DNA of 11,364 nt from NCBI RefSeq assembly GCF_004359215.1, contig NC_090613.1, forward strand, positions 3,330,661 to 3,342,024. The letters are read 5' to 3'. Both the position numbers and the translations under genes were made by a program. Below the pieces are notes generated by a model. That model searched no databases, had not been told where the DNA came from, and was given only the letters and a program-made list of their open reading frames with translations. This document shows, piece by piece, positions 1 through 8,620 of the stretch. Positions within the stretch are counted from its first letter, which is position 1, and every line of letters begins with the position of its first letter. Source of the DNA: Bremia lactucae. Its lineage: Eukaryota; Oomycota; Peronosporomycetes; Peronosporales; Peronosporaceae.

Positions 1-965
1 GGCCGCTCATTCTTAAGCATCCTGATGTCGAGCAACGCCTACAGTGTCTTCAGTTCGACAACGTCGGGCCCCCCAGTCGTTTCAGACGTCGCACCTGCTC
101 CGAAAAATACGTGAGTTTAAGTCTCAATGAGAGTGACCGACAGTTAATGCCTCCACGGGAGCCGGGTGCATGAGCAACACCTGTTACATTCAGGTGTGTG
201 GACTAGCGGAGCAATCGGATACTGATACAAGCCAGCGTCCGTCAGGCGATATTCTTGACGGCGGGGATGTATCCGCCATAGATTAGGACCGACAGAACCC
301 ACCACCAGTGACGGAGAATGACACCACGGAGGTTTACCTTGTGCAAGCTAAAAAACCCAAGCAGCCTCCTACACTGCAGCTCATCGCGCTCAAGGTAGTT
401 GTGTACGGCGGCGTATTTATTTTGTTACTACCATAGGTCACATTTGCCCATGTCGGACACTGGATCAACACAATCCGGGGAGATGGTCGAGATGGCATTA
501 GAAATCCTGTTGTCAATACGCCAATGTCCGGGAATTGTATGCGATGGCTTGAGTGAAGAGAGTGGTCGACCACGGCCTTGCAGCACATTATGACAGGCAA
601 AAAATTATAACTCGTGCATCGACGTGGTGTTCGCTTGTCTGGACATCTTAACTTGAGCGAGCCAATTGACCATCATCTACTGACAGCAATGTTGATCAAT
701 TTGCAACGAGGGTGGGATGGGGTGACTTGGAAGTGCGAAAATCTAATCAACACTATAGATGATACTTAGATGACTATGCCGCTACACCGACCCAACGCGA
801 AAAAAACATTTTGAAGTACAATTGGGACTGCAGCGAGCTGATTGCGGATGCGGACGATTTTCTTTAAAGAATTTAAATTACCAATGCGCGCAATACTGAC
901 GGAGGATGCTTGGAATTGGCCGAGCACCATGCGCGCGGCGGAAAAGTGTACAAGGCGGAGAAGCA
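1..965. other. Stretch without recognisable gene
   Basis: I find no convincing gene here. The longest open frames are under 90 codons, overlap on both strands and lack recognisable motifs. Base composition is near 50% GC with no marked periodicity. A 12-bp palindrome (GTGGTCGACCAC, 562-573) is within chance expectation. The last 20 bases or so before 966 may be a decayed upstream part of the retroelement fragment that follows (AAGGCGGAGAAGCAAAT resembles the family's stretch before the LTDD motif), but the match is too short to be sure. Confidence 0.5.
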
Positions 966-1236
966 AATGGCAAGTACGTGGCCGATATTCGATTGACAAT
1001 AGTATTTCCAGAGAATGAACGGATTCTCAGTAGCTCATCGATAAACATAAAGGTCCTTGATGCGAAGACTCGGATTGAACGCTTTACGTCCCAATCCTGA
1101 GAGTCTTTAAAGACAAACTCTCTATATACGGATTTTATACAATATATGGATGTCTTTTCTGAATCAGTACGTTGCGATTTTTCTTAGGATAAAGGCACTC
1201 GACACAAAATCGACCTGGTTCCAGGTAAAGCGCCAT
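966..1236 (+). pseudogene. Orphan Ty3/Gypsy pol fragment (linker before RT), copy A
   Basis: One frame, interrupted by stops, reads GKYVADI, then FPENERILSSSS, AKTRIERFTSQS-stop, MDVFSESV and GTRHKIDLVPG. These are the blocks seen in copy B (8750-9031, +) and copy C (11030-11364, -) of this window. In intact oomycete Gypsy elements this segment joins protease to reverse transcriptase and has no enzymatic role that I know of. Over the first 71 aligned bases (from AAGTACGTGG) copy A matches copy B at 59 positions, and 10 of the 12 differences are transitions. A TGA at 1098-1100 replaces the tryptophan codon kept in copy C, and a TAG follows the SESVRCDFS stretch. Similarity fades after GTTCCAGGTAAA. 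No gag, RT or LTR adjoins, so this is an isolated relic. Confidence 0.8.
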
Positions 1237-1239
1237 TGC

Positions 1240-4200
1240 AGCTTAATTAGTGCATCAGAAGCTAGCGAATGCGAAGACGAAGATCCGCAATGACCGCTCA
1301 ATTTCTCGTTTGGGGAACAATATTCCCCCCTCCTCCCCGGCGACGCGTTACCGCGGTGGTGGACGGCGATCACGCGCTTACGTTTCTTCGGAGGATGCTT
1401 GACCACCGTGCCTACCACAGCAGCCTGAATCCGTTCAGACGCTCGGCAGTATGCAAGTGTCCAACGACCCTGGCGGGTGAGACGGCAACATATCGGAGCT
1501 ATGGCACTGCTTAAACGGCGCATGTAGGTTCCCCCAGACCTTCAACACGTTATTCGACATGTACTGGACGTGGTTCAGTCTGACCGTTTTGCAGACTTTC
1601 TCTCCTTCGTGGTCAATTCGGCCTCCCAAATGACGCACGACAACGGGACACAATGTTAAGACGACCTAACTGCTAGGGCAATTAAGGATCCGTGTCGGCA
1701 GCTAGAGCAGTATCGCCTTTCGCGTGCATTTTTACTTTAAAAGCCATTCGCTGGTTCGGCGGGAGGGCCATGCCGCACATGAGGTACGCAGCCAGATGCA
1801 TAGAAGTTACGCTTACGCATAAATGCAAGAAATTTTCGGTCGTGGGTACGATGTACTTCTACGTCCGGCTTGATCTTCACTCCCGAAGATAATTGGTAGC
1901 TCGGAGGCTTCCCTGCTCGCTCGCGTAACGAACCCCCGCTCATCTGTGGGGACGTCGATCGCTCAGAAGCGTGCGCACTCGATTACTCTAGCGGGCGGGG
2001 ACAGTTTCTGTAAAAAATACGGATTGCGTTGGAACCGCCGCCACAAGCCGCGATGCCCATGTCGCATGTATGTCCTTCAGTTTGTGAGGTTGACCTCTTC
2101 GATCCTCGTGACGCATGGCCAGTCCTCTGGTAGTACGCGGCTTACTGACCGGGCACGGCCCAAGGTTCCCTCCCGCTTGAGCGCAGTGGCACCCTTATGT
2201 ATGAATTTGCGTAGCTAGGCTATAGTCGAATCACCTTCTGCACATAGCGGCATAATTTACATGCCCAAAACAATTCTAGAAGCAGATGCACGAAGCGTGG
2301 CGGCCACATAGCGACGTAGTGTAAAACTCGAGCAGTGGGAGGCTTACTGCAACAGGGCGCCTGAAACATTGACGCGCACGTGGTTGGAAGGTTGAGTCGC
2401 CAAACTCTCCCGCCCGGCACTTTGGGACGACATCTTCACCACTGCTACCCTATCTTTAATGCAGTTTCTGTTCTGCCTGGGGGTACTACGAAATTACTGT
2501 TGCGTTTCGTTAGGCCGTTTACGCAGTGATTTGTGTTGTTTGCACACTTCTGCTACGGCGGCAAGCCGATATTAGAGCTATCAGATATTTGTCAAGCATT
2601 CCGGCAGGCGCAGTACCTACTTTGCACGGTGAACTACGCTACAAAAATTCAAGCGTTTTTCACGCAGGAGTCTAGCAAAGACAACAGTGCCTCAAGATGT
2701 ACTTGAAATGCACTGAGCGCTAACCCAATGCATCGGATGGCTTTTGCGGTAGCGCTGTCCTTCTCTTGATTGGCGTGTCGTTGCGCATTTCTTCGGCGAC
2801 TCTCTGAAGCCCGGTGGAGAGAAGCAGCTCCGTCGGTACTAACGGCACCAGACAGGGGCAATCTGACGGAACGGGTTTACCACGACACCGGATGCATACG
2901 CCGCGTCACTCGCATCTGCAGTTACCCTTCCACGATGGGCGTCAAAGTAAACTAGGCGACGGGGAGTCAGTCGTCGACGAATATAATTACAGAACCTGTG
3001 GGGTTCACACCGGTATCCCGGATGCGTCATCTTGATGGATGGCGACGGACACCTTTGGTTATATGGTCGCTTACAGTGCAAGAGACGAATGTCACTAGTG
3101 CTGAGCCGCTCAAGATGTGCTGCTTTCAGCACACCTCGAGTTGGCGTGGACGCATGTGTGTTCTAGGGCAACGCTGTCTTAGTGGATGTGGACATTAGCA
3201 AAACGGAAGGTGTCGCAATATTTTGATCCCTACTCTAGCAAATTCCGCCCAGCCTTGGAAACAGGACTATTGGTCTAACCAGATAATAGCGGCTGACTAG
3301 GGTAATTTTCGGGTCGTCAATGTGTACGCGCCAATGACCACAAGGGTGGCAAGCATTTTATTCATAGGCCGTAGCAGGGCAAGGATACTACCCTAAATGG
3401 CGTGTTTAAAAGTGTGCAAAGCCTTCCACTCAAATGCCTCGACGGGACAGCTCAATCAACGTAAAGAGAGATATTTACGGCATGGCAGGCGCGTGGTGTG
3501 ATACAAAGAATGGACAGCAGACGTGTCGCCATTTCAACGAGCAGTGTGGCGGCCCAAGAACCTCGATGATAGACTCCATCACTTACCTTTGCCGTGTCCA
3601 TCGGTACCGATACAGGAAGGACTACCATATGCTACCGCGGCCATTTCCTTCGGTTTTTATACGGCAGTAGACTATCAGAAGCTACTGAGGGGTCAGCAGG
3701 CAGGGGGCATCGTCTTCAACCCGCTTCCGCGTCTCCAGAAGATTACATGGGGCGTGCTGGATACGGTTGCCAACGTTATGTTATATTGACACCGATGCAA
3801 CAAGCTTTTTGGCTGTGCGAAAGCTCAGGTTATTCATTACGAACTATTCGGCAGGGGCTCTGAGTTGCCGCAAAAGGGAGTGATGTTAATGCGCCGCTTC
3901 AGAACAGATATCACGAGAGGTATGGGACCATGACCACGTGCTCACAGGAGTACCAACTCTGGGTCGTGCACCATGTAGCCGTACGGCGGTTAAACCTCCA
4001 TAATGAAGAATGGATGCGCCAACTTATGTCGCAAGCTTCAATGCTGCTGTGATTAAAAAGAATTGTAGGAGCATGTTTTTTTTTGACATGTCCATGCGCG
4101 CAAGCATGCTGGCAGACAGTCTGATGAACTCGAAAACGGTGGAAGACAGGGCGTCTTTTAGACGTTCTTGCCAACATTACCAGCCGACTAGCAACAGAGC

Positions 4201-4550
4201 TATCCACGGTGGTCTGTGAACAGCTCAACCGTGCTTATACAGACGAGGCGGCCGCATAGGTCGACGTGTGGCTGTATATATGGGTTATTCTGAGCAGCAT
4301 TTGCGTTGATCGGTTGTGGAACAACGCAATCGAGTCACGTTGATAAATGCAAACCTGACCATCGAAGGCAGCGTTACCGAGTTCTGGATACCGGCACTAG
4401 ACAACTTTGCGCAACAGAGAATGCTAGGGCCGACGCGCCGAAGTCTATTGGCGTGATGCATGATAGATAGCCCGACAATCCAGTGAGCCGCCACCGCAGG
4501 AGACTAGCCAAGTACAACCAGCTGACTTGACCGAGGACTAACCAGGCTTA
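1240..4550. other. 3.3-kb stretch without recognisable gene
   Basis: I recognise nothing with confidence in this stretch. Open frames reach at most about 119 codons (1164-1523, -), lie on both strands, overlap one another and show no domain, repeat or compositional bias typical of protein. GC content is near 50%. I saw no tRNA-like or rRNA-like sequence, no tandem repeat, no LTR ends and no retroelement motif. Only a run of ten T (4075-4084) breaks the even composition. The composition changes sharply at about 4550, where AT-rich DNA begins. It could be old intergenic or repeat DNA decayed beyond recognition by eye. Confidence 0.5.
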
Positions 4551-4603
4551 GATTTATAAACATCTTGCAAACCTTAATTACGTACAATACAATTATCTCT
4601 CCC

Positions 4604-5037
4604 TGTAACGGGGTGAGAGTCCGTTATCGTCTTACGCTAAAGCTTTGCGGAGCGCTCTCTTATAAGATAACATCGACTATGCTTTTATGTTTATGTATAT
4701 TTTTTCAATTTTAATTCTAATTTCGCACAAGTACAATATTGTTCGCATCCTCTGGGACCACTCAAATAAAGGTTGACTTATCATTTGCTAATATTGTTGG
4801 GTCTGGCACCCTATAAAATAGGCCGATTATAAATACTCGCAGTATCCCTAATCGGATACTGCAATATGTAATTTTGTATTAAACATATTACAAGTTGTGT
4901 AATACGTCGTTCCATTCAATCATTCCCCTCTTTAAGTTGCGCTTGCCACAGTCAAAGCGCCAATCTCAAAAGTATTTCCTTATCGAGAATTCCGGCGGGA
5001 CAACACCGACTCTGCTCGGTTACCGATACTGAGCAGC
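4604..5037 (+). promoter_or_regulatory. AT-rich LTR-like/promoter region upstream of the 5038 ORF
   Basis: This AT-rich block follows about 4.5 kb of balanced DNA. It opens with TGTAACGG (4604-4611), the kind of TG-start seen in oomycete Gypsy LTRs. It contains an AATAAA hexamer (4765-4770), a TATA-type box TATAAAAT (4812-4819), a second one (TATAAAT, 4828-4834), and a perfect 9-bp-arm hairpin just downstream (4839-4862). About 200 bp of leader follows before the ATG at 5038. An inverted ATTACA at about 4892 could close a 289-bp LTR, but no clear tRNA primer-binding site follows. The layout fits the U3/R part of an LTR, or a plain promoter, driving the downstream ORF. The boundaries are inference. 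Confidence 0.45.
4839..4862. repeat. Perfect hairpin, 9-bp arms, 6-nt loop
   Basis: The arms are GCAGTATCC (4839-4847) and GGATACTGC (4854-4862), with loop CTAATC. It starts about 20 bp after the first TATA-type box, where transcription would be expected to begin. A transcript starting there would carry a 5'-proximal stem-loop. Its function is unknown. Confidence 0.85.
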
Positions 5038-5574
5038 ATGAGCCCTGATCGTGTACGCAGCGTCTCCCCCAACTTAGATCGTCAGGCGACAATCCGAAGA
5101 GAGCAAACACCGCAAGTCATGGATGAAGACTTGAAGCCATGGACCTTGTATAATCTTGGTGGTGCTGTTCGATCCGAATCAACTGAACCCATAAATGCAC
5201 TCTCGCAATTCTGCACAGCGATTGACAACTCATGCACCGACGATTCGCTGCAACGATCTTGGTGTGCATTCATCAGACGCTGGGATGTCAATCGACGTGA
5301 AGGTATGTCCTTTACGTACTGGCTGGAACAACGCGAGGGCAGACATGGCGAGCACGCTATTGGTGATTTATGCCATCGCGTGTATTGCATGACCTGTGAA
5401 AGTGGCGCATGTGCTACGCCCACGTCCGCAAGGTTTGTTCAACGTGCAAAATGCACGGACTGCTTCCACTTTAGCAGGAGTGGACGACTCAATGCGCGCA
5501 TGAAGAGCGTTCCAATTTCTTCAAACGTGGATAGCTATCTACGAGAGAAGCCTCTCGGAGCTCCGAGTGTCTGA
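5038..5574 (+). CDS. Hypothetical protein, 178 aa, possible gag-like ORF1 of an unidentified element
   Basis: This is the longest uninterrupted frame in the window: ATG at 5038, TGA at 5572-5574. I do not recognise the family. The N-terminal 40 residues are rich in Arg, Ser and Gln. A mixed, protein-like middle follows (WTLYNLGGAVRS, about 36-47; WCAFIRRWDVNRREG, about 75-89). A Cys-rich stretch lies at about 111-143 (CHRVYCMTC, ESGAC, KCTDC), with CxxC pairs that could bind zinc. No signal peptide or membrane segment is evident. The ATG follows about 200 bp of leader downstream of TATA-type boxes. A frame change near 5546-5552 gives a heptad-like SLSELRVSEL and about 57 further codons, so the TGA may be a frameshift product of a longer protein. 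The upstream LTR-like DNA suggests a retroelement structural protein. A decayed host gene is the alternative. Confidence 0.5.
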   Translation: MSPDRVRSVSPNLDRQATIRREQTPQVMDEDLKPWTLYNLGGAVRSESTEPINALSQFCTAIDNSCTDDSLQRSWCAFIRRWDVNRREGMSFTYWLEQREGRHGEHAIGDLCHRVYCMTCESGACATPTSARFVQRAKCTDCFHFSRSGRLNARMKSVPISSNVDSYLREKPLGAPSV

Positions 5575-6361
5575 GCTGTGTTGGACGCGGGAGCATAACT
5601 ATAATCGCCGTAGTTGTTCACTCAGTCTCCATCGGCTGCCATATGATCCCGCGATGGCTCACGCAGCCGCAATCGACGACCATACTATCCATATGCTTTC
5701 GAGCCTCGTAATATCTTTCTGAGTCGCTCGAGTGGTCGTCGCGGCTGGAATATAGCTACTAGCGAGCGCCACATCTCGTGAAATTGTAGGTGGGAGCAGC
5801 ATCGGATGCGTTCTTTGTCTTCGCATTAGACTCATAGCCTGCCGCCACGTCAAAAACATCCTGAGCCAACGTCCTTCGTCCCATGTATCGTAAGTAGGCG
5901 AATATCCCAAAACAACGAACCTTGAAGTACTACTCGGCTCGAGGCTTCGTGGACACGGAGTCACTACTCGTCACCTGGGAACGGCGATCTTCGTGACCGA
6001 CGATACGTTCGACGATCGGACGTCGTGAACTGATGAAGAGCGCCGATATTTCGATTGATGACTGATCACTCGAAAGACGAGCTGCGCTTCTTTGAGCCGA
6101 AACTGAAGAGGCGAAGAACGGGCTACTGGACGGTCGTGAAATGGCCGGAAATGCTTGTGATCACGCGGCTGCTGCGATGAACGAACTCAGCGGGAACAGA
6201 AGGGGCTGATTGAGCGCTTCATCAACTTTAGACCGGACCTCAACATAACGTGCCTGTATGTGCTCGGACTGGACTGGGATCCAGACGTCGTCAGCGTCGT
6301 CTTCAGGGGATTTCGGAATTTGAGCCGGCGCAGAAGAGCGGATAAGGTAAAGGTTAGATAG
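5546..6361 (+). pseudogene. Degenerate coiled-coil-like continuation of the 5038 ORF
   Basis: No intact ORF exists here, but separate plus-strand pieces read like one decayed protein. Piece 1 is in the second frame from about 5546 to the TGA at 5720 (SLSELRVSEL, then SLHRLPYDPAMAHAAAIDDH). Piece 2, at about 6020-6200, contains RRELMKSADISIDD, ALL, AETEEAKNGLLDGREM and HAAAAMNEL in one frame with two TGA stops, an Ala/Glu/Leu-rich pattern typical of coiled coils. Piece 3 is open from 6161 to the TAG at 6359-6361 (TQREQKGLIERF, LGLDWDPDVVSVVFRGF). Together with the 178-aa ORF an ancestral protein of about 440 residues is plausible. The minus-strand frames at 5659-5964 and 6161-6415 are more likely antisense shadows. 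Continuity is inferred by eye. Confidence 0.35.
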
Positions 6362-6485
6362 GAATTTCGCCTGTAGATAAGCCTTGAGGCGCTTGACAAA
6401 GACTGTCAGGTGCAAGTGCCATATATGGGGATATCTAGCGTGTAAGCATCACCGTATATTTAAAAAAAAAACATGAAAGGGCCAA
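6362..6485. other. Short AT-rich spacer with A10 tract
   Basis: This spacer has no open frame of note. A run of ten A at 6462-6471 follows an AT-rich stretch. It could be the remnant of a poly(A)-terminated insertion or simple-sequence drift, and no target-site duplication is evident to decide. Confidence 0.4.
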
Positions 6486-7046
6486 TGTAACGTTTTAGCA
6501 CCTAAATTCGTCACTGCTGTATCCGGCAAACCGTTTGTCGACAGTAGGACCCTGTCGCCTTTAACAGCTCCTTCCGACCTCTTTTGTCACCTATCCTTTG
6601 TCGGTCGACTTCCTGTAGTAGTGCGTCGCGCATAAATCGTGTGATGCCTTGTCGTAACAGCAAGAAGTCGGTTACTGCAGCCGAAGAAGACTCCCGCGCC
6701 CCCTGGAAGGAATGGAAGAAAGTTTACGTTCTGGAAACAGAATAGACGCACTTTACTTTACACTCTTCTACACTTTAAAAATCTTTCGTGATCTGAAAGG
6801 CCTGCAGTAAAAGCTTCTTAATCTGAAGTTTAGTTAACAGGAAGTTGCTAATCACTTACGCAATCTCATCAAAACAGAGATTGACCTTCAAGGGATGTAT
6901 CTATACGGGTTCCTTAGTGAATCGGGGTGTCCCGTATATACATAAATATTATTTTCTATGATAGGAAAACAAACATTATTTCTTAGGAGTGGAAATAAAT
7001 AAAAAGTTTTTTTTTATCTTCCATTAATTTTGACATAAGATAGTTC

Positions 7047-7072
7047 CAATATTACCAAATTTGGTAATATTG
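7047..7072. repeat. 26-bp perfect palindrome in the putative LTR
   Basis: CAATATTACCAAA (7047-7059) is followed directly by its exact reverse complement (7060-7072). No spacer or mismatch is present. Such a site could extrude as a cruciform or bind a dimeric protein. It lies in the AT-rich, U3-like part of the putative LTR. Confidence 0.97.
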
Positions 7073-7281
7073 ACTCATAAGGCGTACGTTGTATTGATGT
7101 AAGTTAATATCAACCCCGCCAATTTTTACAAGACACGAGTAGGCGTCGCGCAAGGAGACGCATTGCATAGTTAGTTTTTAAAATATTAAAGCCAGCAGAT
7201 AGAAGATCGTTATGAAAGCACTTAATATAATAATACGGTTTTACTTTTTCCCTTTTCTAAGCCTTATAATTTACATTTAGC

Positions 7282-7388
7282 AGCTAAGACTTCTTAGCTA
7301 CTTTAAACCTTCCTCTCCACGTCGCATACGTGAAATCGTTGAGGCACTGTAATCAGTGCAGACTGTCTAGTACTGTTATCAGTACTAG
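7282..7388. repeat. Cluster of three perfect hairpins at the LTR right end
   Basis: Three perfect stem-loops lie within 107 bp. They are 7282-7299 (AGCTAAG arms, loop ACTT), 7344-7359 (GCACTG arms, loop TAAT) and 7367-7388 (CTAGTACTG arms, loop TTAT). All have 4-nt loops. They fall just before the LTR/primer-binding boundary, where a retroelement RNA would carry its R/U5 and leader structures. Confidence 0.85.
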
Positions 7389-7408
7389 CGAAATGTGCCC
7401 GTTACACC

Positions 7409-7420
7409 TGGTAGCACTTC
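7409..7420 (+). other. Possible tRNA primer-binding site of copy B
   Basis: TGGTAGCACTTC begins two bases after the putative LTR end (..TTACA). In Ty3/Gypsy elements the minus-strand primer site sits at this position, and it often begins TGGT because it complements the CCA end of a tRNA. Only the first five bases match the common TGGTATCAGAGC version, so this site is degenerate or uses another tRNA. Confidence 0.35.
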
Positions 7421-7457
7421 GTAATCCGTTCAACGGCCTACGCAAGTTTCATCCAAC

Positions 7458-8288
7458 ATGAACATGTTAAATGAAAATGGAGGGAGCATTCAAGACCCTC
7501 AAGAAGGCTGTCACGCAACGCGTGAAAGCTTCACCCATTTGAGTGACCTTTAATGGAGGGCGATCAAACACATGGGTTCAGTCGTAGACGGCCAGTCATT
7601 GGCGCCATGCTGTTCACTCTCGACATAGATGTAGAACTTGCGGCCATAGCCTAGTTCATACATCATGAACTCGCAGGGGCCCAATGAAAAGAAGCATTGC
7701 TTCACCAGCAAGGCTCTCAATACGCGGAGGTGTTGAGAGAACAGGGTGCTCAACAGTTAGAGCTGTTGAGAAAGCAAAACTTACATGCTGCTAGTGGGCC
7801 GACGCTTCCACGTCCACCTGAAAGCTTAGACAGAAATATTCAAGTTAAAGACAGTCGAATGCGACTCTCTTTTGAAATGACTCGTCGAATGAGACGACGA
7901 GACGAAGGGAAATTTTGCATGTTTGCTTATCCGGACGTGCCAGAACTTGGGCCTTATAGCTCAAGATTCACGGCTCATTGGTTTTTAGGTCGTATGATAT
8001 CTTTAAGACCCGACTCAAGCAAACATTTGAGCCACCACGTGCCGAATCCAGGGTCGAGCCGAGCTCCTGTATTGAAAGCAGGGCAAGCGTGATCTTCACG
8101 CTCGTGCCTAACATACACGATACCTCATCATTTGTATCGTGAGTCATTCAATAGATGAACAAACACAGGTAAATGTATTTATCAAAGGTCTTACAGACGG
8201 ACCTCTCGTATCTAAAGAGCGAGAAACCTCGCGCACAACTGCACAAGACCTCAGTGTGACCACCTCGCACTGTGGCGTTAGAAATTAA
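7458..8288 (+). pseudogene. gag: Ty3/Gypsy gag (Retrotrans_gag type), copy B, multiply frameshifted
   Basis: Gag would be the capsid protein of the element. The start MNMLNEN (7458) shifts frame to EGAFKTLKKAVTQRVKASPI-stop (7480-7542). About 150 bp of unrecognised sequence follows. QQLELLRKQN and LPRPPESL (7751-7828) are in the second frame. VECDSLLK-stop-LVE-stop-DD (7854-7898) is in the third frame and matches the family's VE.DSLLRWFVELDD block, with Trp and one other codon now TGA. SGRARTWAL-stop-LKIH, SYDIF and KTRLKQTFEPPRAES (7930-8054) are in the first frame. A one-base loss at 8055 leads to RAELLY-stop-KQGKRDLHARA, HTRYL, DEQTQVNVF and KGLTDGP. The end is taken at TAA 8286-8288. The 131-codon open frame at 7697-8092 follows gag only in its first third and is out of frame afterwards. 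The recognition blocks are strong, but the product is dead. Confidence 0.88.
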
Positions 8289-8620
8289 CGGCTGTGCGCA
8301 AGCACAGGCAGCGTCGAAGTTCGACCACTCGAATAGTTAAGTGGTACGAAGCAAGGATGCTTGCTTGGAAAGCAACATCCAAAAAAATAAAACGCCTGTC
8401 TATAAGAAACAGTGCGATAGTCCTAGATCAACTGGAGAGTCTTGTAGAGGATCTCGCTGTGGTTGGGCAACTGCAGTAGAGGAAGTTGGGGAGAATACTC
8501 CCAAATAAAACTTGAAAAAATTAGTCCCCAAAATTATGCGGGAATAAGTCCCAAGGAACCTGTGGTGAAAGTTTCACAAGTGCCTTTGGAAACAAGTTCC
8601 AAAGAGGAAACTGAGACATC
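8289..8620 (+). pseudogene. Decayed gag C-terminus/protease interval, protease not recognisable
   Basis: In intact relatives this interval should hold the gag zinc knuckle and an aspartic protease with a D[ST]GA motif. I find neither here in any plus frame. Two open pieces occur: 8294-8479, Lys/Arg-rich, and the frame from 8463, Lys/Glu/Ser-rich (ISPQNYAGISPKEPVVK), which runs into the pre-RT linker. A Cys-containing piece in another frame (KKQCDSPRSTGESC, about 8408-8449) might be knuckle debris. At about 330 bp the interval is too short for a full protease (usually over 300 bp alone plus the gag tail), so a deletion is likely. Several perfect hairpins are present (8292-8307, 8313-8325, 8324-8345, 8349-8366, 8565-8577, 8584-8604). 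Confidence 0.5.

Larger units (their letters stand above)
6486..7406 (+). repeat. Probable 5' LTR of Gypsy copy B (3' end firm, 5' end tentative)
   Basis: The right boundary is supported by ..CCGTTACA (7399-7406), followed two bases later by TGGTAGCAC. That matches the start of the usual TGGTATC.. primer-binding motif of this lineage, and the gag start lies 50 bp further on. LTRs begin TG and end CA with short inverted ends. TGTAACG at 6486-6492 is the exact inverse of CGTTACA and gives a 921-bp LTR. The left end remains tentative, because 4604 (TGTAACGG) fits even better and the LTR could be interrupted. The interval is AT-rich from about 6930 (TATAAT-type sequences at about 7264; AATAAA at 6995-7000). 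It holds a 26-bp palindrome and hairpins near the right end. No matching 3' LTR lies in the window, since the element's right half is missing. Confidence 0.55.

Noticed and set aside
562..573. 12-bp palindrome GTGGTCGACCAC
   Set aside because: Two or three 12-bp palindromes are expected by chance in 11 kb, and nothing else marks this one.
334..600. 88-codon minus-strand frame
   Set aside because: No motif, overlapped by a plus-strand frame of similar size; length expected by chance at 50% GC.
1164..1523. 119-codon minus-strand frame
   Set aside because: Overlaps the end of the copy A relic on the other strand and shows no recognisable domain or compositional sign of selection.
1946..2218. 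90-codon plus frame
   Set aside because: Random-looking residue order, no domain, no upstream signals; treated as chance.
3434..3863. Three overlapping plus-strand frames of 78-89 codons
   Set aside because: All three frames are open at once, which indicates few stops by chance rather than one gene; no motif in any.
3911..4228. 105-codon minus-strand frame
   Set aside because: Cys/His content hints at zinc binding, but spacing fits no known finger and the complementary strand is also open.
6161..6415. 84-codon minus-strand frame
   Set aside because: The plus frame 6161-6361 over the same bases reads more protein-like and extends the degenerate coiled-coil unit.
6644..6745. Small ORF of 33 codons starting MPCRNSKKSV
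   Set aside because: Codon use looks plausible and it is Lys/Glu-rich, but it is too short, without family resemblance, and lies in the putative LTR.
7697..8092. 131-codon plus frame taken as an intact gene
   Set aside because: Only its first third is in the true gag frame; the conserved gag blocks after 7854 lie in the other two frames, so it is a composite accident.
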